From positions 66,060-100,711 of the forward strand of contig JAKSUW010000003.1 in NCBI GenBank assembly GCA_024408565.1: a stretch of 34,652 bases of DNA, read 5' to 3'. This document shows, one piece after another, positions 17,090-24,800 of this stretch; position 1 is the first letter of the stretch; each line of letters begins with the position of its first letter. A program made the position numbers and the translations under genes. The notes under the pieces were generated by a model that was not told where the DNA came from, did not search any database, and saw nothing but the letters and a program-made list of their open reading frames with translations. This DNA comes from Bacilli bacterium (GTDB taxonomy: Bacteria > Bacillota_I > Bacilli_A > RFN20 > CAG-826).

Positions 17090-17956
17090 ATGGCGGCGAC
17101 CATTGAATTAATTAAAAAGCTCCGCGAAAGAACTAACGCCGGCTTAAACGATTGTAAGAAAGCACTTGAGGCGAATAATTGTGATCTTGATAAAGCGTGC
17201 GATTGGCTCCGTGAACAAGGCATCACGAAAAGCGCGAAGAAAGCGAACCGCATTGCCGCCGAAGGTTTAGCGGATGTAAATGCAAATAATAACGAAGCGG
17301 TGGTGCTAGAGGTCAACTGCGAAACCGATTTCGTCGCTAAAGGCGAGAAGTTTAAAAAATTAGTAAGTGACACTCGTGATTATTTATTAAAGAATAAACC
17401 AGCGAATGTCGAAGCGGCGACGCAAGGCTTAACAAGCATCTACGCGGATGCAACGGTGGCGATGGGCGAGAAACTTTCGCTTCGTCGTTACGAGATTGTA
17501 AATAAAAACGCGAACGAATGCTTTGGTACCTATATTCATATGGGTGGTAAGATTGCGGTGCTTGTCGTGATTAATAAAGACGATAAAGAACTCGCTGAGA
17601 ATCTCGCGATGCACATCGCGGCGAATAACCCAACTTATATTTGCCCACATTGTGTCCCTAAAGAAGTTTTAGAGAACGAAAAGAAAATTGCTTTAGAGGC
17701 CGCAAAGAGTGATCAAAAACTCATGAGTAAACCCCAAGCCATTATTGATAAGATTATCGAAGGCAAAGTCCACAAGACTTTAAGCGAAGTGATTTTACAT
17801 GAACAAGCTTATTTACTTGATGACACTAAGAAAGTGGAGCAAGTCTTAAAAGAAAAAGGTGCTGCGGTGATTAAGTTCATCCGTTACCAAGTTGGTGAAG
17901 GCATCGAAAAACGGGTTGATGACTTTGTGAATGAAGTCATGAGTCAAGCCAAATAA
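17090..17956 (+). CDS. tsf: Translation elongation factor Ts
   Basis: A 288-residue EF-Ts, the nucleotide exchange factor of EF-Tu. The N-terminal UBA-like domain ('LIKKLRERTNAGLNDCKKAL', in two boxes) is followed by the core with the conserved 'NCETDFVAKGEKF' (TDFVA contacts EF-Tu) and 'MHIAANNPTYI'. Length and motif order are normal. It lies 2 nt after rpsB, with AAAGGAG inside the end of rpsB serving as its ribosome site, so the two are co-transcribed and probably translated in step. A terminator follows directly. Confidence 0.97.
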   Translation: MAATIELIKKLRERTNAGLNDCKKALEANNCDLDKACDWLREQGITKSAKKANRIAAEGLADVNANNNEAVVLEVNCETDFVAKGEKFKKLVSDTRDYLLKNKPANVEAATQGLTSIYADATVAMGEKLSLRRYEIVNKNANECFGTYIHMGGKIAVLVVINKDDKELAENLAMHIAANNPTYICPHCVPKEVLENEKKIALEAAKSDQKLMSKPQAIIDKIIEGKVHKTLSEVILHEQAYLLDDTKKVEQVLKEKGAAVIKFIRYQVGEGIEKRVDDFVNEVMSQAK

Positions 17957-17959
17957 ATT

Positions 17960-17986
17960 AAAGGCACCGAATGGTGCTTTTATTTT
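17960..17986 (+). terminator. Terminator after tsf
   Basis: GGCACC (17963-17968), loop GAAT, GGTGCT (17973-17978) with outer A-T pairs, followed by a T-rich tract to 17986. It separates rpsB-tsf from pyrH-frr, perhaps only partially. Confidence 0.8.
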
Positions 17987-18007
17987 ATAATATAGAAAGG
18001 AGACATT

Positions 18008-18727
18008 ATGAAGTATAAACGAATCCTCATTAAACTCTCAGGCGAAGCCTTACTTGACGAGAAAGATCACGCTATTTTAAATTTGGCGAAACTAGAAGAG
18101 ATTGCCCGGGTGGTAAAAAAACTTCACGCTCATAAAGTGCAAGTTGGTATTGTGATTGGCGCTGGTAATATTTGGCGCGGTAAACTCGCGAAAAATATGA
18201 AAATTGACCAAGCTACCGGTGACTATATGGGGATGATTGCGACGATTATTAACGCGACCGCACTTAGTAACACAATTGAACGTTTTGGTCTTAAGTGCCG
18301 AGTGATGAGTAGTGTCGAAGTTAAATCGGTCGCGGAACCTTATCTCCGCTTAAAAGCCATTGCTCATCTTAATGCAGGCGTAATTGTTATCTTTGCGGGT
18401 GGAACGGGTAATCCTTATTTTACTACCGATACCGCCGCTGCTTTACGGGCAACCGAAATTAATGCGGATGCCATCTTTATGGCGAAAAACGGGGTTGATG
18501 GTGTTTATACAGCTGATCCAAGAAAGAATAAACACGCTAAATTAATTAAGAAATTAACCTTCCAAGAATGCGTTGATAAAAAATTAGCGGTGATGGATTT
18601 AACCGCTTTAACAACCCTCATTGCTTATAATAGCAAAATCAAAATCCATGTCTTTGGCATGGCGGAAGATAACTTCGTTAAAGTGATTAAAGGTATCGAT
18701 GTTGGTACCGTATTAACAAAGGAGTAA
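18008..18727 (+). CDS. pyrH: UMP kinase
   Basis: A 239-residue bacterial UMP kinase of the amino-acid kinase fold (UMP + ATP to UDP), in pyrimidine nucleotide synthesis. Motifs: 'ILIKLSGEALL' near the start, 'IGAGNIWRGK' for substrate binding, 'DYMGMIATIINATAL', the 'FAGGTGNPYFTTDTAAALRA' box (20 residues) and 'GVDGVYTADPRKN'. AAGGAG 5-6 nt upstream fixes the ATG. It lies in the conserved order rpsB-tsf-pyrH-frr. No convincing promoter was found in the 51-nt gap, so expression may come from readthrough of the preceding terminator. Confidence 0.97.
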   Translation: MKYKRILIKLSGEALLDEKDHAILNLAKLEEIARVVKKLHAHKVQVGIVIGAGNIWRGKLAKNMKIDQATGDYMGMIATIINATALSNTIERFGLKCRVMSSVEVKSVAEPYLRLKAIAHLNAGVIVIFAGGTGNPYFTTDTAAALRATEINADAIFMAKNGVDGVYTADPRKNKHAKLIKKLTFQECVDKKLAVMDLTALTTLIAYNSKIKIHVFGMAEDNFVKVIKGIDVGTVLTKE

Positions 18728-18731
18728 CTAT

Positions 18732-19277
18732 ATGGACGAATTAACCATTCAAGCAAAAGAAAAGATGGACAAAACCATCGCAAATCTCAAAGATAATTTT
18801 GTGACCCTTAGAACTGGGCGCGCTAATCCGAGTATGCTCGATAAGGTACAAGCGGATTATTATGGCGATAAGATGCCGATTAACCAAATCGCGGCGATTA
18901 CTTCACCTGAACCCCGCCAAATCTTAGTGAAACCATACGATAAGAACGATTTAAAAGCGATTGTCGCAGCGATTTCTAGTGCGGGCTTAAACCTTAACCC
19001 AACGGTGGATGGTGATCAAATCCGGATTGTGATTCCTGGTTTAACCGAAGACACCCGTAAACAAATCGCCAAGCAAGCGAAAGCGATGAGTGAAGATGCC
19101 AAGATTGCTCTACGCAATATTCGTCGTGAATATTTTGATTTCTTAAAAGACGACGAAGGCTATAGTGACGACTTAAAGAAACGGATCCAAGACGAGATTC
19201 AAAAAGTGGTCGACGAAACAAGTAAAACCATTGATAGCTTATTGGCCACAAAAGAAAAAGAAATTTTAACTGTTTAA
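18732..19277 (+). CDS. frr: Ribosome recycling factor
   Basis: A 181-residue RRF, which with EF-G splits the post-termination ribosome. The signatures are 'LRTGRANPSMLDKV', 'YGDKMPINQIA', 'LVKPYDKNDLKAI' and 'IRIVIPGLTEDTRKQIAKQ', followed by the long charged helices of the three-helix bundle. The length is normal (about 185). The AAGGAG site overlaps the pyrH stop region, 4 nt separate the two genes, and they form one transcription unit. Confidence 0.97.
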   Translation: MDELTIQAKEKMDKTIANLKDNFVTLRTGRANPSMLDKVQADYYGDKMPINQIAAITSPEPRQILVKPYDKNDLKAIVAAISSAGLNLNPTVDGDQIRIVIPGLTEDTRKQIAKQAKAMSEDAKIALRNIRREYFDFLKDDEGYSDDLKKRIQDEIQKVVDETSKTIDSLLATKEKEILTV

Positions 19278-19310
19278 CTATAGAATTAAACTGGTAATAA
19301 ATATAAAGTT

Positions 19311-19958
19311 ATGTATAAACATTTAATTTTTGACCTTGACGGAACCATCGTTGATACTTTGCCAGGTATTACCGAAGCCGTGAATTTAACGCTTAAACAT
19401 TTTCGTAAGTCGTGGCGGTGGAAAAATAAAGATGTTTATAATTTTGTTGGTTATGGAACACCCTATTTAATTAACTGTGCCTTTAAAGGTCTTCCGCTTG
19501 ATTTAGATACTGTGCTTGATTATTATCTACCCACTCAAGCCATCACTCACCAAAGTAACGACGTGAAGATTTTTCATGGTTTATTAAAAACCCTTAATAA
19601 ATTAAAAGAGCGGGGTTACACCCTTTATATCGCCACGAATAAACCAGTCGAAGTAGGGCCGAGTGTGATTACGCGTTTATACGGTGAAAATTATTTTAAG
19701 GATGCGGTTTACCAAACCCGGACGATGCCAAAGAAACCAGATCCTTATGTCATTAATGAAATTATTCGTCGTAACCAATTAGACCGGAATGAGTGTTTAT
19801 ATATTGGTGATAGTGAAGTCGATTTAAAGGCGGCGAAGAACGCTAAAATCGCTAGCGCACTCGTAAAATACGGCTATGGCCAATATGGAAGATTTAACGA
19901 AGACGATGCCATCTTTAAAATAAAACATCCCAAAGAGCTTTTAAAGCATTTAAAATAG
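19311..19958 (+). CDS. HAD-IA hydrolase, phosphoglycolate phosphatase-like
   Basis: A 215-residue HAD-superfamily phosphatase. Motif I is 'FDLDGTIVDT' (D8 nucleophile, D10), with a helical cap of the Gph/PgmB type after it. Motif II is 'IATNKP', motif III is the lysine of 'PKKPDP' and motif IV is 'YIGDSEVDLKAAKNA'. The family includes phosphoglycolate phosphatases and other small-molecule phosphatases; the substrate cannot be told from sequence. It starts 33 nt after frr without a Shine-Dalgarno and ends 4 nt before cysS, so it is probably co-expressed with cysS and rlmB. Confidence 0.9.
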   Translation: MYKHLIFDLDGTIVDTLPGITEAVNLTLKHFRKSWRWKNKDVYNFVGYGTPYLINCAFKGLPLDLDTVLDYYLPTQAITHQSNDVKIFHGLLKTLNKLKERGYTLYIATNKPVEVGPSVITRLYGENYFKDAVYQTRTMPKKPDPYVINEIIRRNQLDRNECLYIGDSEVDLKAAKNAKIASALVKYGYGQYGRFNEDDAIFKIKHPKELLKHLK

Positions 19959-19962
19959 AAGT

Positions 19963-21300
19963 ATGGAAGTTAAACTATTTAATTCTTTAACTAACCGCCT
20001 CGAGACCTTTAAAAGTATCGCAAAAGATCAAGTCTCGATGTATGTGTGCGGCTCGACCGCTTATAGTTCACCCCACATTGGTAATTTACGGCCGGTCGTG
20101 GTATTTGATGTTTTACGGCGTCTTTTTATTTATTTAGGTTATGAAGTCACATATGTAAGTAACTTCACGGATGTTGACGACAAGATTATCAAGAAAGCCA
20201 TCGAAGAAAATGTTGATGAAATGGTCATCGCTAATCGCTACATTGCTGAAATTAAACAAATGGTGGATGATATTCATTCTTTAGCGCCGACTTATACACC
20301 ACGTGTTAGTGAATACATTAAGCCCATTATTAATTATATTAATAAATTAGTGGAAACGAACCACGCTTATGTGGTTGATGGCGATGTTTATTTTAAAGTC
20401 GATAGCATTGATCATTATGGTGAACTCGCGAAGATTAATCTTGATGAATTAAAGGTGGGAGCGCGGGTTGAAAAAGATGATAAGAAAAAATCACCGTTAG
20501 ACTTTGCGCTTTGGAAAAAAACAACGGAAGGCGTGAAGTGGTCTTCACCTTGGGGCGAAGGACGTCCGGGTTGGCATACCGAATGTTGTGTCATGATTGA
20601 TGATTTATTTCCGGGTGGACTAATTGATATCCACGGTGGGGGATTTGATTTAAAGTTCCCGCACCACACTAACGAAATCGCTCAACATAAAGCCAGCCAC
20701 AAAAATAAATTAGCGAATTATTGGTTACATAACGGTTTTGTCACCTTTGGTGATAATAAAATGTCAAAGTCACTAGGGAACGTGATTTTAGCGAAAGACG
20801 CGATTAAACAATACGGTGGTAACGTAGTGCGGTTAGCGTTATTATCTTCGCATTACCGGGTACCCGTCAAGTTTACCGAAGCAACAATTAAGATGGCGCA
20901 AGCGGAACTAAATAAATTCACCACGACTTATTCGCAACTCGCGTTAGCCTTACAAAAAGCGGGTGCGGATTTATTAAAAGCGAATCCAAGTGATATTACT
21001 CCGTTTATAAGTGCACTTGCGGACGATTTAAATGTGAGTAACGCGTTAACTTATTTACACGAAACTTTAAAGAATACGAATGCCGCTTTACGTAGTAAAA
21101 CGAGTGATTTAGCTACTTTAACCGCAAACTTTGTGGCCATTAAAACGATGTTTAAACTCCTTGGCTTAGCGATTGATTATCCGGTGTTAAGTGATGAAGA
21201 TAAAAAACTTTTAGCGGACTATCAAGCCGCCCGGAAAGAAAAGAATTACCAAAAAAGCGATGAGTTACGAGGAGAGTTGTTAAGGAAACATTTGCTATAA
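19963..21300 (+). CDS. cysS: Cysteinyl-tRNA synthetase
   Basis: A 445-residue class I aminoacyl-tRNA synthetase. The HIGH-type motif is PHIGN (37-41), the first zinc ligand is C29 ('MYVCGSTAYSS'), the second region is 'GWHTECCVM' (C208/C209), followed by 'FPHHTNEIAQ', and KMSKS spans 266-270 ('NKMSKSLGNV'). The C-terminal helical anticodon-binding part is present and slightly short ('YQKSDELRGELL'). The start lies 4 nt after the previous gene and has only a weak GAAG upstream. In Bacillus, cysS is followed by mrnC and rlmB; mrnC is missing here. Confidence 0.98.
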   Translation: MEVKLFNSLTNRLETFKSIAKDQVSMYVCGSTAYSSPHIGNLRPVVVFDVLRRLFIYLGYEVTYVSNFTDVDDKIIKKAIEENVDEMVIANRYIAEIKQMVDDIHSLAPTYTPRVSEYIKPIINYINKLVETNHAYVVDGDVYFKVDSIDHYGELAKINLDELKVGARVEKDDKKKSPLDFALWKKTTEGVKWSSPWGEGRPGWHTECCVMIDDLFPGGLIDIHGGGFDLKFPHHTNEIAQHKASHKNKLANYWLHNGFVTFGDNKMSKSLGNVILAKDAIKQYGGNVVRLALLSSHYRVPVKFTEATIKMAQAELNKFTTTYSQLALALQKAGADLLKANPSDITPFISALADDLNVSNALTYLHETLKNTNAALRSKTSDLATLTANFVAIKTMFKLLGLAIDYPVLSDEDKKLLADYQAARKEKNYQKSDELRGELLRKHLL

Positions 21301-21326
21301 AAAAGTTCCCCACTAGTGAATAATCT

Positions 21327-22049
21327 ATGGCATTATTAATTTACGGAAGGAATTCCGTACGATCCGCAATTACATCACATTCCGCGCAAAAGATTTATGT
21401 CGCGAAAAATTTTCGTGATGCTACACTTTTAAATCTCATTAAGCAAGAGCATCTCGCTTTTAAGACGCTTGATCATAAAGCGTTAACGAACTTAGTCAAA
21501 AATGATTATCACCAAGGAATTGTCGCCGAAGTAAAAGGCTATAATTATTATCCATTAAGTGATTTAATTGCGGATGGTAAGCAAATCAGTAATCCAATTA
21601 TTATTATGCTGGACGGCATTAATGATCCACATAATTTTGGCGCCATCTTACGAATCGCTGATGCCTTCAACGTGGTTGGCGTGGTGGTAAAAAAAGATGG
21701 CCAAGTGCCCTTAAACGCCACTGTCGCGAAAGTATCAACCGGGGCGATTAACTATGTTAAAGTTGCCGAAGTGAGTAACTTAAATAACGCTATTATGAAA
21801 TTAAAAGAAGCCGGCTATTGGATTATTGCCACCGATGGCGAAGCGAAAGATAGTTATACTAAACTTGACTACGCCTTGCCACTTGTCTTAGTGATTGGTA
21901 GCGAAGGAAAGGGGATTTCACAGTTAGTAAAAAGTAATAGTGATTTCCTCATTAAAATCCCGATGTTTGGTCACGTTAATTCTTTAAACGCTAGTAACGC
22001 CTTAAGCGTCATTCTCGCGCATATTATTAGTTGTCGAATTCCTTCCTAA
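21327..22049 (+). CDS. rlmB: 23S rRNA 2'-O-methyltransferase RlmB (TrmH/SpoU family)
   Basis: A 240-residue SPOUT methyltransferase that in Escherichia coli methylates G2251 of 23S rRNA. The N-terminal substrate-binding domain begins 'LLIYGRNSVRSAI'. The three SpoU motifs are 'LDGINDPHNFGAILRIADAF' (motif 1), 'LVIGSEGKGIS' (motif 2) and 'IPMFGHVNSLNASNALSVIL' (motif 3, knot). It starts 26 nt after cysS; an in-frame TAA at 21321 rules out a longer form, and no Shine-Dalgarno is seen. Its stop codon lies in a hairpin shared with the ribosome site of the next gene. The gene order cysS-rlmB-sigH matches Bacillus. Confidence 0.95.
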   Translation: MALLIYGRNSVRSAITSHSAQKIYVAKNFRDATLLNLIKQEHLAFKTLDHKALTNLVKNDYHQGIVAEVKGYNYYPLSDLIADGKQISNPIIIMLDGINDPHNFGAILRIADAFNVVGVVVKKDGQVPLNATVAKVSTGAINYVKVAEVSNLNNAIMKLKEAGYWIIATDGEAKDSYTKLDYALPLVLVIGSEGKGISQLVKSNSDFLIKIPMFGHVNSLNASNALSVILAHIISCRIPS

Positions 22050-22063
22050 ATTTTTAGGAGGAA
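22039..22063 (+). promoter_or_regulatory. Hairpin joining the rlmB stop and the sigma-gene Shine-Dalgarno
   Basis: TTCCT (22039-22043) pairs with AGGAA (22059-22063) and CCTAA (22045-22049) pairs with TTAGG (22054-22058), with one bulged T and an ATTT loop: 10 bp in all. The 5' arm contains the rlmB TAA (22047-22049); the 3' arm contains the AGGAGG ribosome site of the sigma gene. A ribosome ending rlmB would open the stem. Confidence 0.6.
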
Positions 22064-22065
22064 AT

Positions 22066-22674
22066 ATGAATATAGAACGTTACTCAGACGAACGTCTGGT
22101 TGCGCTCCACCGACAAAAGAAGATTGCCATTTTCTTTGTGCTTTATAATCGGTACCGGAATTATGGTTACGTGGTGGTGCAACAAGCTTTAAAAACATCT
22201 ACTTACTTTAACGCCTTATACGAGGAGCGGGACGCCTTACTATACGATGCGTTAATGATTGCGATTAAGACTTTTGATAAAAGTCGCGGAACTTTTCGGA
22301 TTTATTTTGGAAAGGTTCTTAATAATCTAACCATTCAAAGAATCCGTGATTTTGCGCGTGACCCAATCGCCGATTATGTCTCAATTGATGGCGGGATTAA
22401 AGACGTTGATGAATTAAAATATGTCGATGCCTTAACTTTCGCTGATAAAGGCGCTACACCGCAAGAACTAATGAGTTTAAAAGATACGTCGCAGAAAGTA
22501 AGTTGTTCCTATCACGGGCATAATGACATCCGGATTCAAAAAATGGTAGCTCTTAAGGAAAAGGGCTATTCAATTGGCGAAATTGCCAAGCATTTTCATA
22601 CAACGAAGCGCTCGGTGGCGTCAATTTTTTACCGTGTCAAAAAGTGCAACAAAAAGAAGAAACGAGTTATTTAA
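22066..22674 (+). CDS. sigH: SigH-like alternative sigma factor
   Basis: A 202-residue protein with a sigma-70 layout. Region 2 is about residues 20-97: 'ALLYDALMIAIKTFDKSRGTFRIYFGKVLNNLTIQRIRD' in segments, matching the 'A..tFd...g.F..Yl...i...i.d' core and -10 recognition helix. Region 4 has a helix-turn-helix at about 163-193 ('GYSIGEIAKHFHTTKRSVAS'). Regions 1.1 and 3 are missing, as in SigH, ComX and ECF-type factors. Position directly after cysS-rlmB equals Bacillus sigH, so orthology is likely, although the sequence is divergent. In relatives SigH controls competence and post-exponential genes; here only dprA is visible as a possible target. Its AGGAGG site is buried in a hairpin. It overlaps the convergent next gene by 8 bp. 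Confidence 0.72.
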   Translation: MNIERYSDERLVALHRQKKIAIFFVLYNRYRNYGYVVVQQALKTSTYFNALYEERDALLYDALMIAIKTFDKSRGTFRIYFGKVLNNLTIQRIRDFARDPIADYVSIDGGIKDVDELKYVDALTFADKGATPQELMSLKDTSQKVSCSYHGHNDIRIQKMVALKEKGYSIGEIAKHFHTTKRSVASIFYRVKKCNKKKKRVI

Positions 22675-23113
22675 GGGTCGCGAGATACTGTTCGAGAATC
22701 TCAGCTGCGCTACTTACAATTTCAACGCACTTCCGTGAATGATAATATTGGGCGTTTCGTTCCGCGGGACGTGGGGTATCACTCTGATGATCAAGATGTA
22801 ATAAATCGCGACATAAGACAAAACCATTTTTGTCTTTAAAGGCTTTCACAATGGCTTGAACATGGACGTAGAGTCTTTCTTTTGCTTGCGCATTCGCGTT
22901 ATCACTTCCATATAGATAACCAAGCACAATTAACGCACCACTTAGTGCGCCACAGGTTTCTCGCATCCGGCCTAGGCCCCCACCAAAGGGTGAGGCGATT
23001 TTAGCAATGGTGGCTTCATCAAGTTTAATCAAATCTTTAAAGGCTAAAACAACTGATTGAGAGCAGTTATAACCTTTTAAGAAATATTGTTTAGCTAATT
23101 CACTTCGTGTCAT
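22667..23113 (-). CDS. C_GCAxxG_C_C family redox-type protein
   Basis: A 148-residue protein on the minus strand. The conserved cysteine pattern of the family is visible: 'GYNCSQSVVLAF' (C17), 'RETCGALSGALIVLG' (C54, the GCAxxG-like box reads TCGALSG), 'VLCRDLL' (C100) and 'RKCVEIV' (C129). A Gly-rich 'SPFGGGLGRM' precedes the second box. Proteins of this family are small and thought to be redox or metal related, but the function is not established. The ATG at 23113 has no Shine-Dalgarno. A TATGAT box on the same strand ends 12 nt upstream, so the leader would be very short. The 3' end overlaps the convergent sigma gene by 8 bp. Confidence 0.88.
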   Translation of the reverse strand: MTRSELAKQYFLKGYNCSQSVVLAFKDLIKLDEATIAKIASPFGGGLGRMRETCGALSGALIVLGYLYGSDNANAQAKERLYVHVQAIVKAFKDKNGFVLCRDLLHLDHQSDTPRPAERNAQYYHSRKCVEIVSSAAEILEQYLATLK

Positions 23114-23114
23114 A

Positions 23115-23128
23115 GATACAATTGTATC
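23115..23128. promoter_or_regulatory. Perfect 14-bp palindrome at the start of the C_GCAxxG gene
   Basis: GATACAATTGTATC is its own reverse complement. It lies between the minus-strand -10 (TATGAT, 23126-23131 read on minus) and the ATG at 23113, and so covers the expected transcription start. This is a typical place for a repressor operator. Confidence 0.5.
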
Positions 23129-23141
23129 ATATTAGTTTCTA

Positions 23142-23158
23142 TTTCATTAATAATGAAA
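23142..23158. promoter_or_regulatory. 8-1-8 inverted repeat between divergent genes
   Basis: TTTCATTA (23142-23149), one A, TAATGAAA (23151-23158). It lies where the -35 of the rightward promoter and the upstream part of the leftward promoter would be. The half-site differs from the other palindrome, so two regulators are possible. Confidence 0.45.
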
Positions 23159-23164
23159 ATATCT

Positions 23165-23170
23165 TATAAT
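23165..23170 (+). promoter_or_regulatory. -10 element for the 443-residue membrane protein gene
   Basis: A perfect TATAAT with no good -35; the expected -35 position is occupied by the 8-1-8 inverted repeat. A start near 23177 would give a leader of about 40 nt with no Shine-Dalgarno before the ATG at 23217. Confidence 0.45.
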
Positions 23171-23216
23171 TTGAGTAAGAAAGTATTGATTTTGTCTTTA
23201 CTCTCCGCTTTTAATT

Positions 23217-24548
23217 ATGAAAAAAGATAAAGCCAAAAAGTTTGATATTCGTAAGGGTCATACTTTAAACGAATACTTTGAACGTTTTGGTAAATATTAC
23301 GATAAAGGTGAGATTCTTTCGTTTACCGAAGAAGAAAAGTGGTTAATGGATGATCACCAAATTTATTGGGTGATTGTGGGTCCTGACAAAGTCAAACGTT
23401 ATTATCAATTACCAAGTAAACTTAAACGGTCCCGCCACTTAATTCGGAATCACGAAAAATATCATTGGCCGATTATTAGCGCTTCACTTGTTGCCCTGGT
23501 GGGTGTGATGGCAGCGGTATCTTGTTACATCACTGGTCGTTACTTTGTAAAACCATATATTCCGCCAGCGCCTGATCCAGAGTGGGAAGGCGTGATGGAG
23601 CGCTATATGGAAGCGACTGATGCAGGCGAGCATCCTACACAAGCGTTTGAAGGTGATAAAGCGTTACCGATTTATGATTTAGCGAATGTCGCAGTTTACA
23701 AGTTTTTAAATTATGACGAAGATTATGGAGAACAAGTCAAAAAACCACGCAACTATTTAGCGGTCGCTCGTGGCTATACGGATACGATTGTTAGTATTCC
23801 TCCGTTTATTGAAGGAAGAGTTCGTGTCGAGGTGCACAACGCTTTAGTGGCTAATGATCAAAGCGGAACAGATCACAAAGTGGAATGCATGGAAGAATCA
23901 ATCTCTTATTCAGAAGATATGCCTGATCTTGTTCCGCGGGTTGGCAAACGAGAATTCTACAATGAAGCGAAACCATTTGAAGTTCATTCTTATACGGGTA
24001 ATGTTGCGGCGAAAGAACAAGTGGAATGGTTAAAGGAATCAAAGAAAGTTATAACAGATGAAGAGCATTATACAAAAGACTGCCCTGATAAATATCCATA
24101 TGATCCCTTCCTTTATATTGTCGCAAAAGAAACAATGGGGGAGGATAAGGTAACGATTAAGATTGATGGGAAGGATGTGACCTATTACACAAAGATTACA
24201 CCAATTACGACTAGTGAAGGTAAACAACACTACGTGTTAGATATGAATCTTAATGGTACTTCAAGCGTTGAACGTTATGCACGACGGATGAAATATTTAT
24301 CTGGCAAAACGCCAGCGGTCCCCTTTATGTTTAACCATCTTCAATTTGAAGTTGATGTAAACTGTGAATTAGTTCGTTCGGTGGTGGATGAAGAATTTTC
24401 GATCCCCGCTGATCCGGCCGAACTCATTTATTTCCCATCGATTAATCATCTTGAGACTTGGTATTATCACGGTAATGACGTAGTAGAAATTCCTAAAGTC
24501 GAGATGGATAGTATGACTAGGTTTCCTTACGAAGATTATCTAAAATAA
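23217..24548 (+). CDS. Single-pass membrane protein of unknown function
   Basis: A 443-residue protein I do not recognise. A basic N-terminal cytoplasmic part of about 83 residues ('YFERFGKYYDKGEI', 'WVIVGPDKVKRYYQLP') is followed by one clear transmembrane segment at about 84-106 ('WPIISASLVALVGVMAAVSC') and a Pro-rich stretch ('PYIPPAPDPEW'). About 330 largely charged and aromatic extracytoplasmic residues follow, without repeats or a known motif. The positive-inside rule (RSRHLIRNHEKYH before the segment) supports a type II topology, C-terminus outside. The start has no Shine-Dalgarno. The gene is divergent from the C_GCAxxG gene across a 103-bp region with two palindromes, and tRNA-Arg begins 6 nt after its stop. 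Confidence 0.85.
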   Translation: MKKDKAKKFDIRKGHTLNEYFERFGKYYDKGEILSFTEEEKWLMDDHQIYWVIVGPDKVKRYYQLPSKLKRSRHLIRNHEKYHWPIISASLVALVGVMAAVSCYITGRYFVKPYIPPAPDPEWEGVMERYMEATDAGEHPTQAFEGDKALPIYDLANVAVYKFLNYDEDYGEQVKKPRNYLAVARGYTDTIVSIPPFIEGRVRVEVHNALVANDQSGTDHKVECMEESISYSEDMPDLVPRVGKREFYNEAKPFEVHSYTGNVAAKEQVEWLKESKKVITDEEHYTKDCPDKYPYDPFLYIVAKETMGEDKVTIKIDGKDVTYYTKITPITTSEGKQHYVLDMNLNGTSSVERYARRMKYLSGKTPAVPFMFNHLQFEVDVNCELVRSVVDEEFSIPADPAELIYFPSINHLETWYYHGNDVVEIPKVEMDSMTRFPYEDYLK

Positions 24549-24554
24549 GAAGAT

Positions 24555-24632
24555 GCGCCTATAGCTCAGTCTGGATAGAGCGTCTTCCTCCTAAGAAGAA
24601 GGCCGGACGTTCGAATCGTCCTAGGCGCGCCA
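24555..24632 (+). tRNA. tRNA-Arg (anticodon CCU)
   Basis: A full cloverleaf: acceptor GCGCCTA/TAGGCGC, D-stem GCTC/GAGC, anticodon stem TCTTC/GAAGA with loop CTCCTAA (anticodon CCT, reads AGG), T-arm GGACG-TTCGAAT-CGTCC, and encoded CCA. It begins 6 nt after the preceding CDS without a visible promoter or terminator of its own, so it may be processed from that gene's mRNA. Confidence 0.96.
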
Positions 24633-24641
24633 AACAAAACA

Positions 24642-24670
24642 TTGACATTAAATATACTTATCACGATAAT
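24642..24670 (+). promoter_or_regulatory. tRNA-Ala promoter
   Basis: TTGACA (24642-24647), 17-nt spacer, GATAAT (24665-24670); the start would be near 24677, 12 nt before the tRNA. Confidence 0.75.
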
Positions 24671-24688
24671 AATTAAGCACATTATCTT

Positions 24689-24764
24689 GGGGCAGTAGCT
24701 CACCTGGGAGAGCGCCTGCATGGCATGCAGGAGGTAGCGGGTTCGATCCCCGTCTGCTCCACCA
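24689..24764 (+). tRNA. tRNA-Ala (anticodon GGC)
   Basis: Acceptor GGGGCAG/CTGCTCC, D-stem GCTC/GAGC, anticodon stem CCTGC/GCAGG with loop ATGGCAT (anticodon GGC, reads GCC/GCU), T-arm GCGGG-TTCGATC-CCCGT, encoded CCA. It has its own promoter and terminator. Confidence 0.97.
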
Positions 24765-24794
24765 AAAAAAGGACTTTTGTCCTTTTTCTTTTTT
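24764..24794 (+). terminator. Terminator after tRNA-Ala
   Basis: A-run plus GGAC (24771-24774), TTTT loop, GTCC (24779-24782) and a T-rich tail; the A-run and T-run extend the stem, so it could work on both strands. Confidence 0.85.
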
Positions 24795-24800
24795 CTTACC

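Noticed and set aside
17986-17991. TATAAT upstream of pyrH as a promoter
   Set aside because: It lies in the T/A tail of the tsf terminator, has no -35, and a start near 17998 would fall in the ribosome binding site.
19302-19307. TATAAA before the HAD gene as a promoter
   Set aside because: It lies 4 nt before the ATG and has no -35; the gene probably belongs to the frr or cysS transcript.
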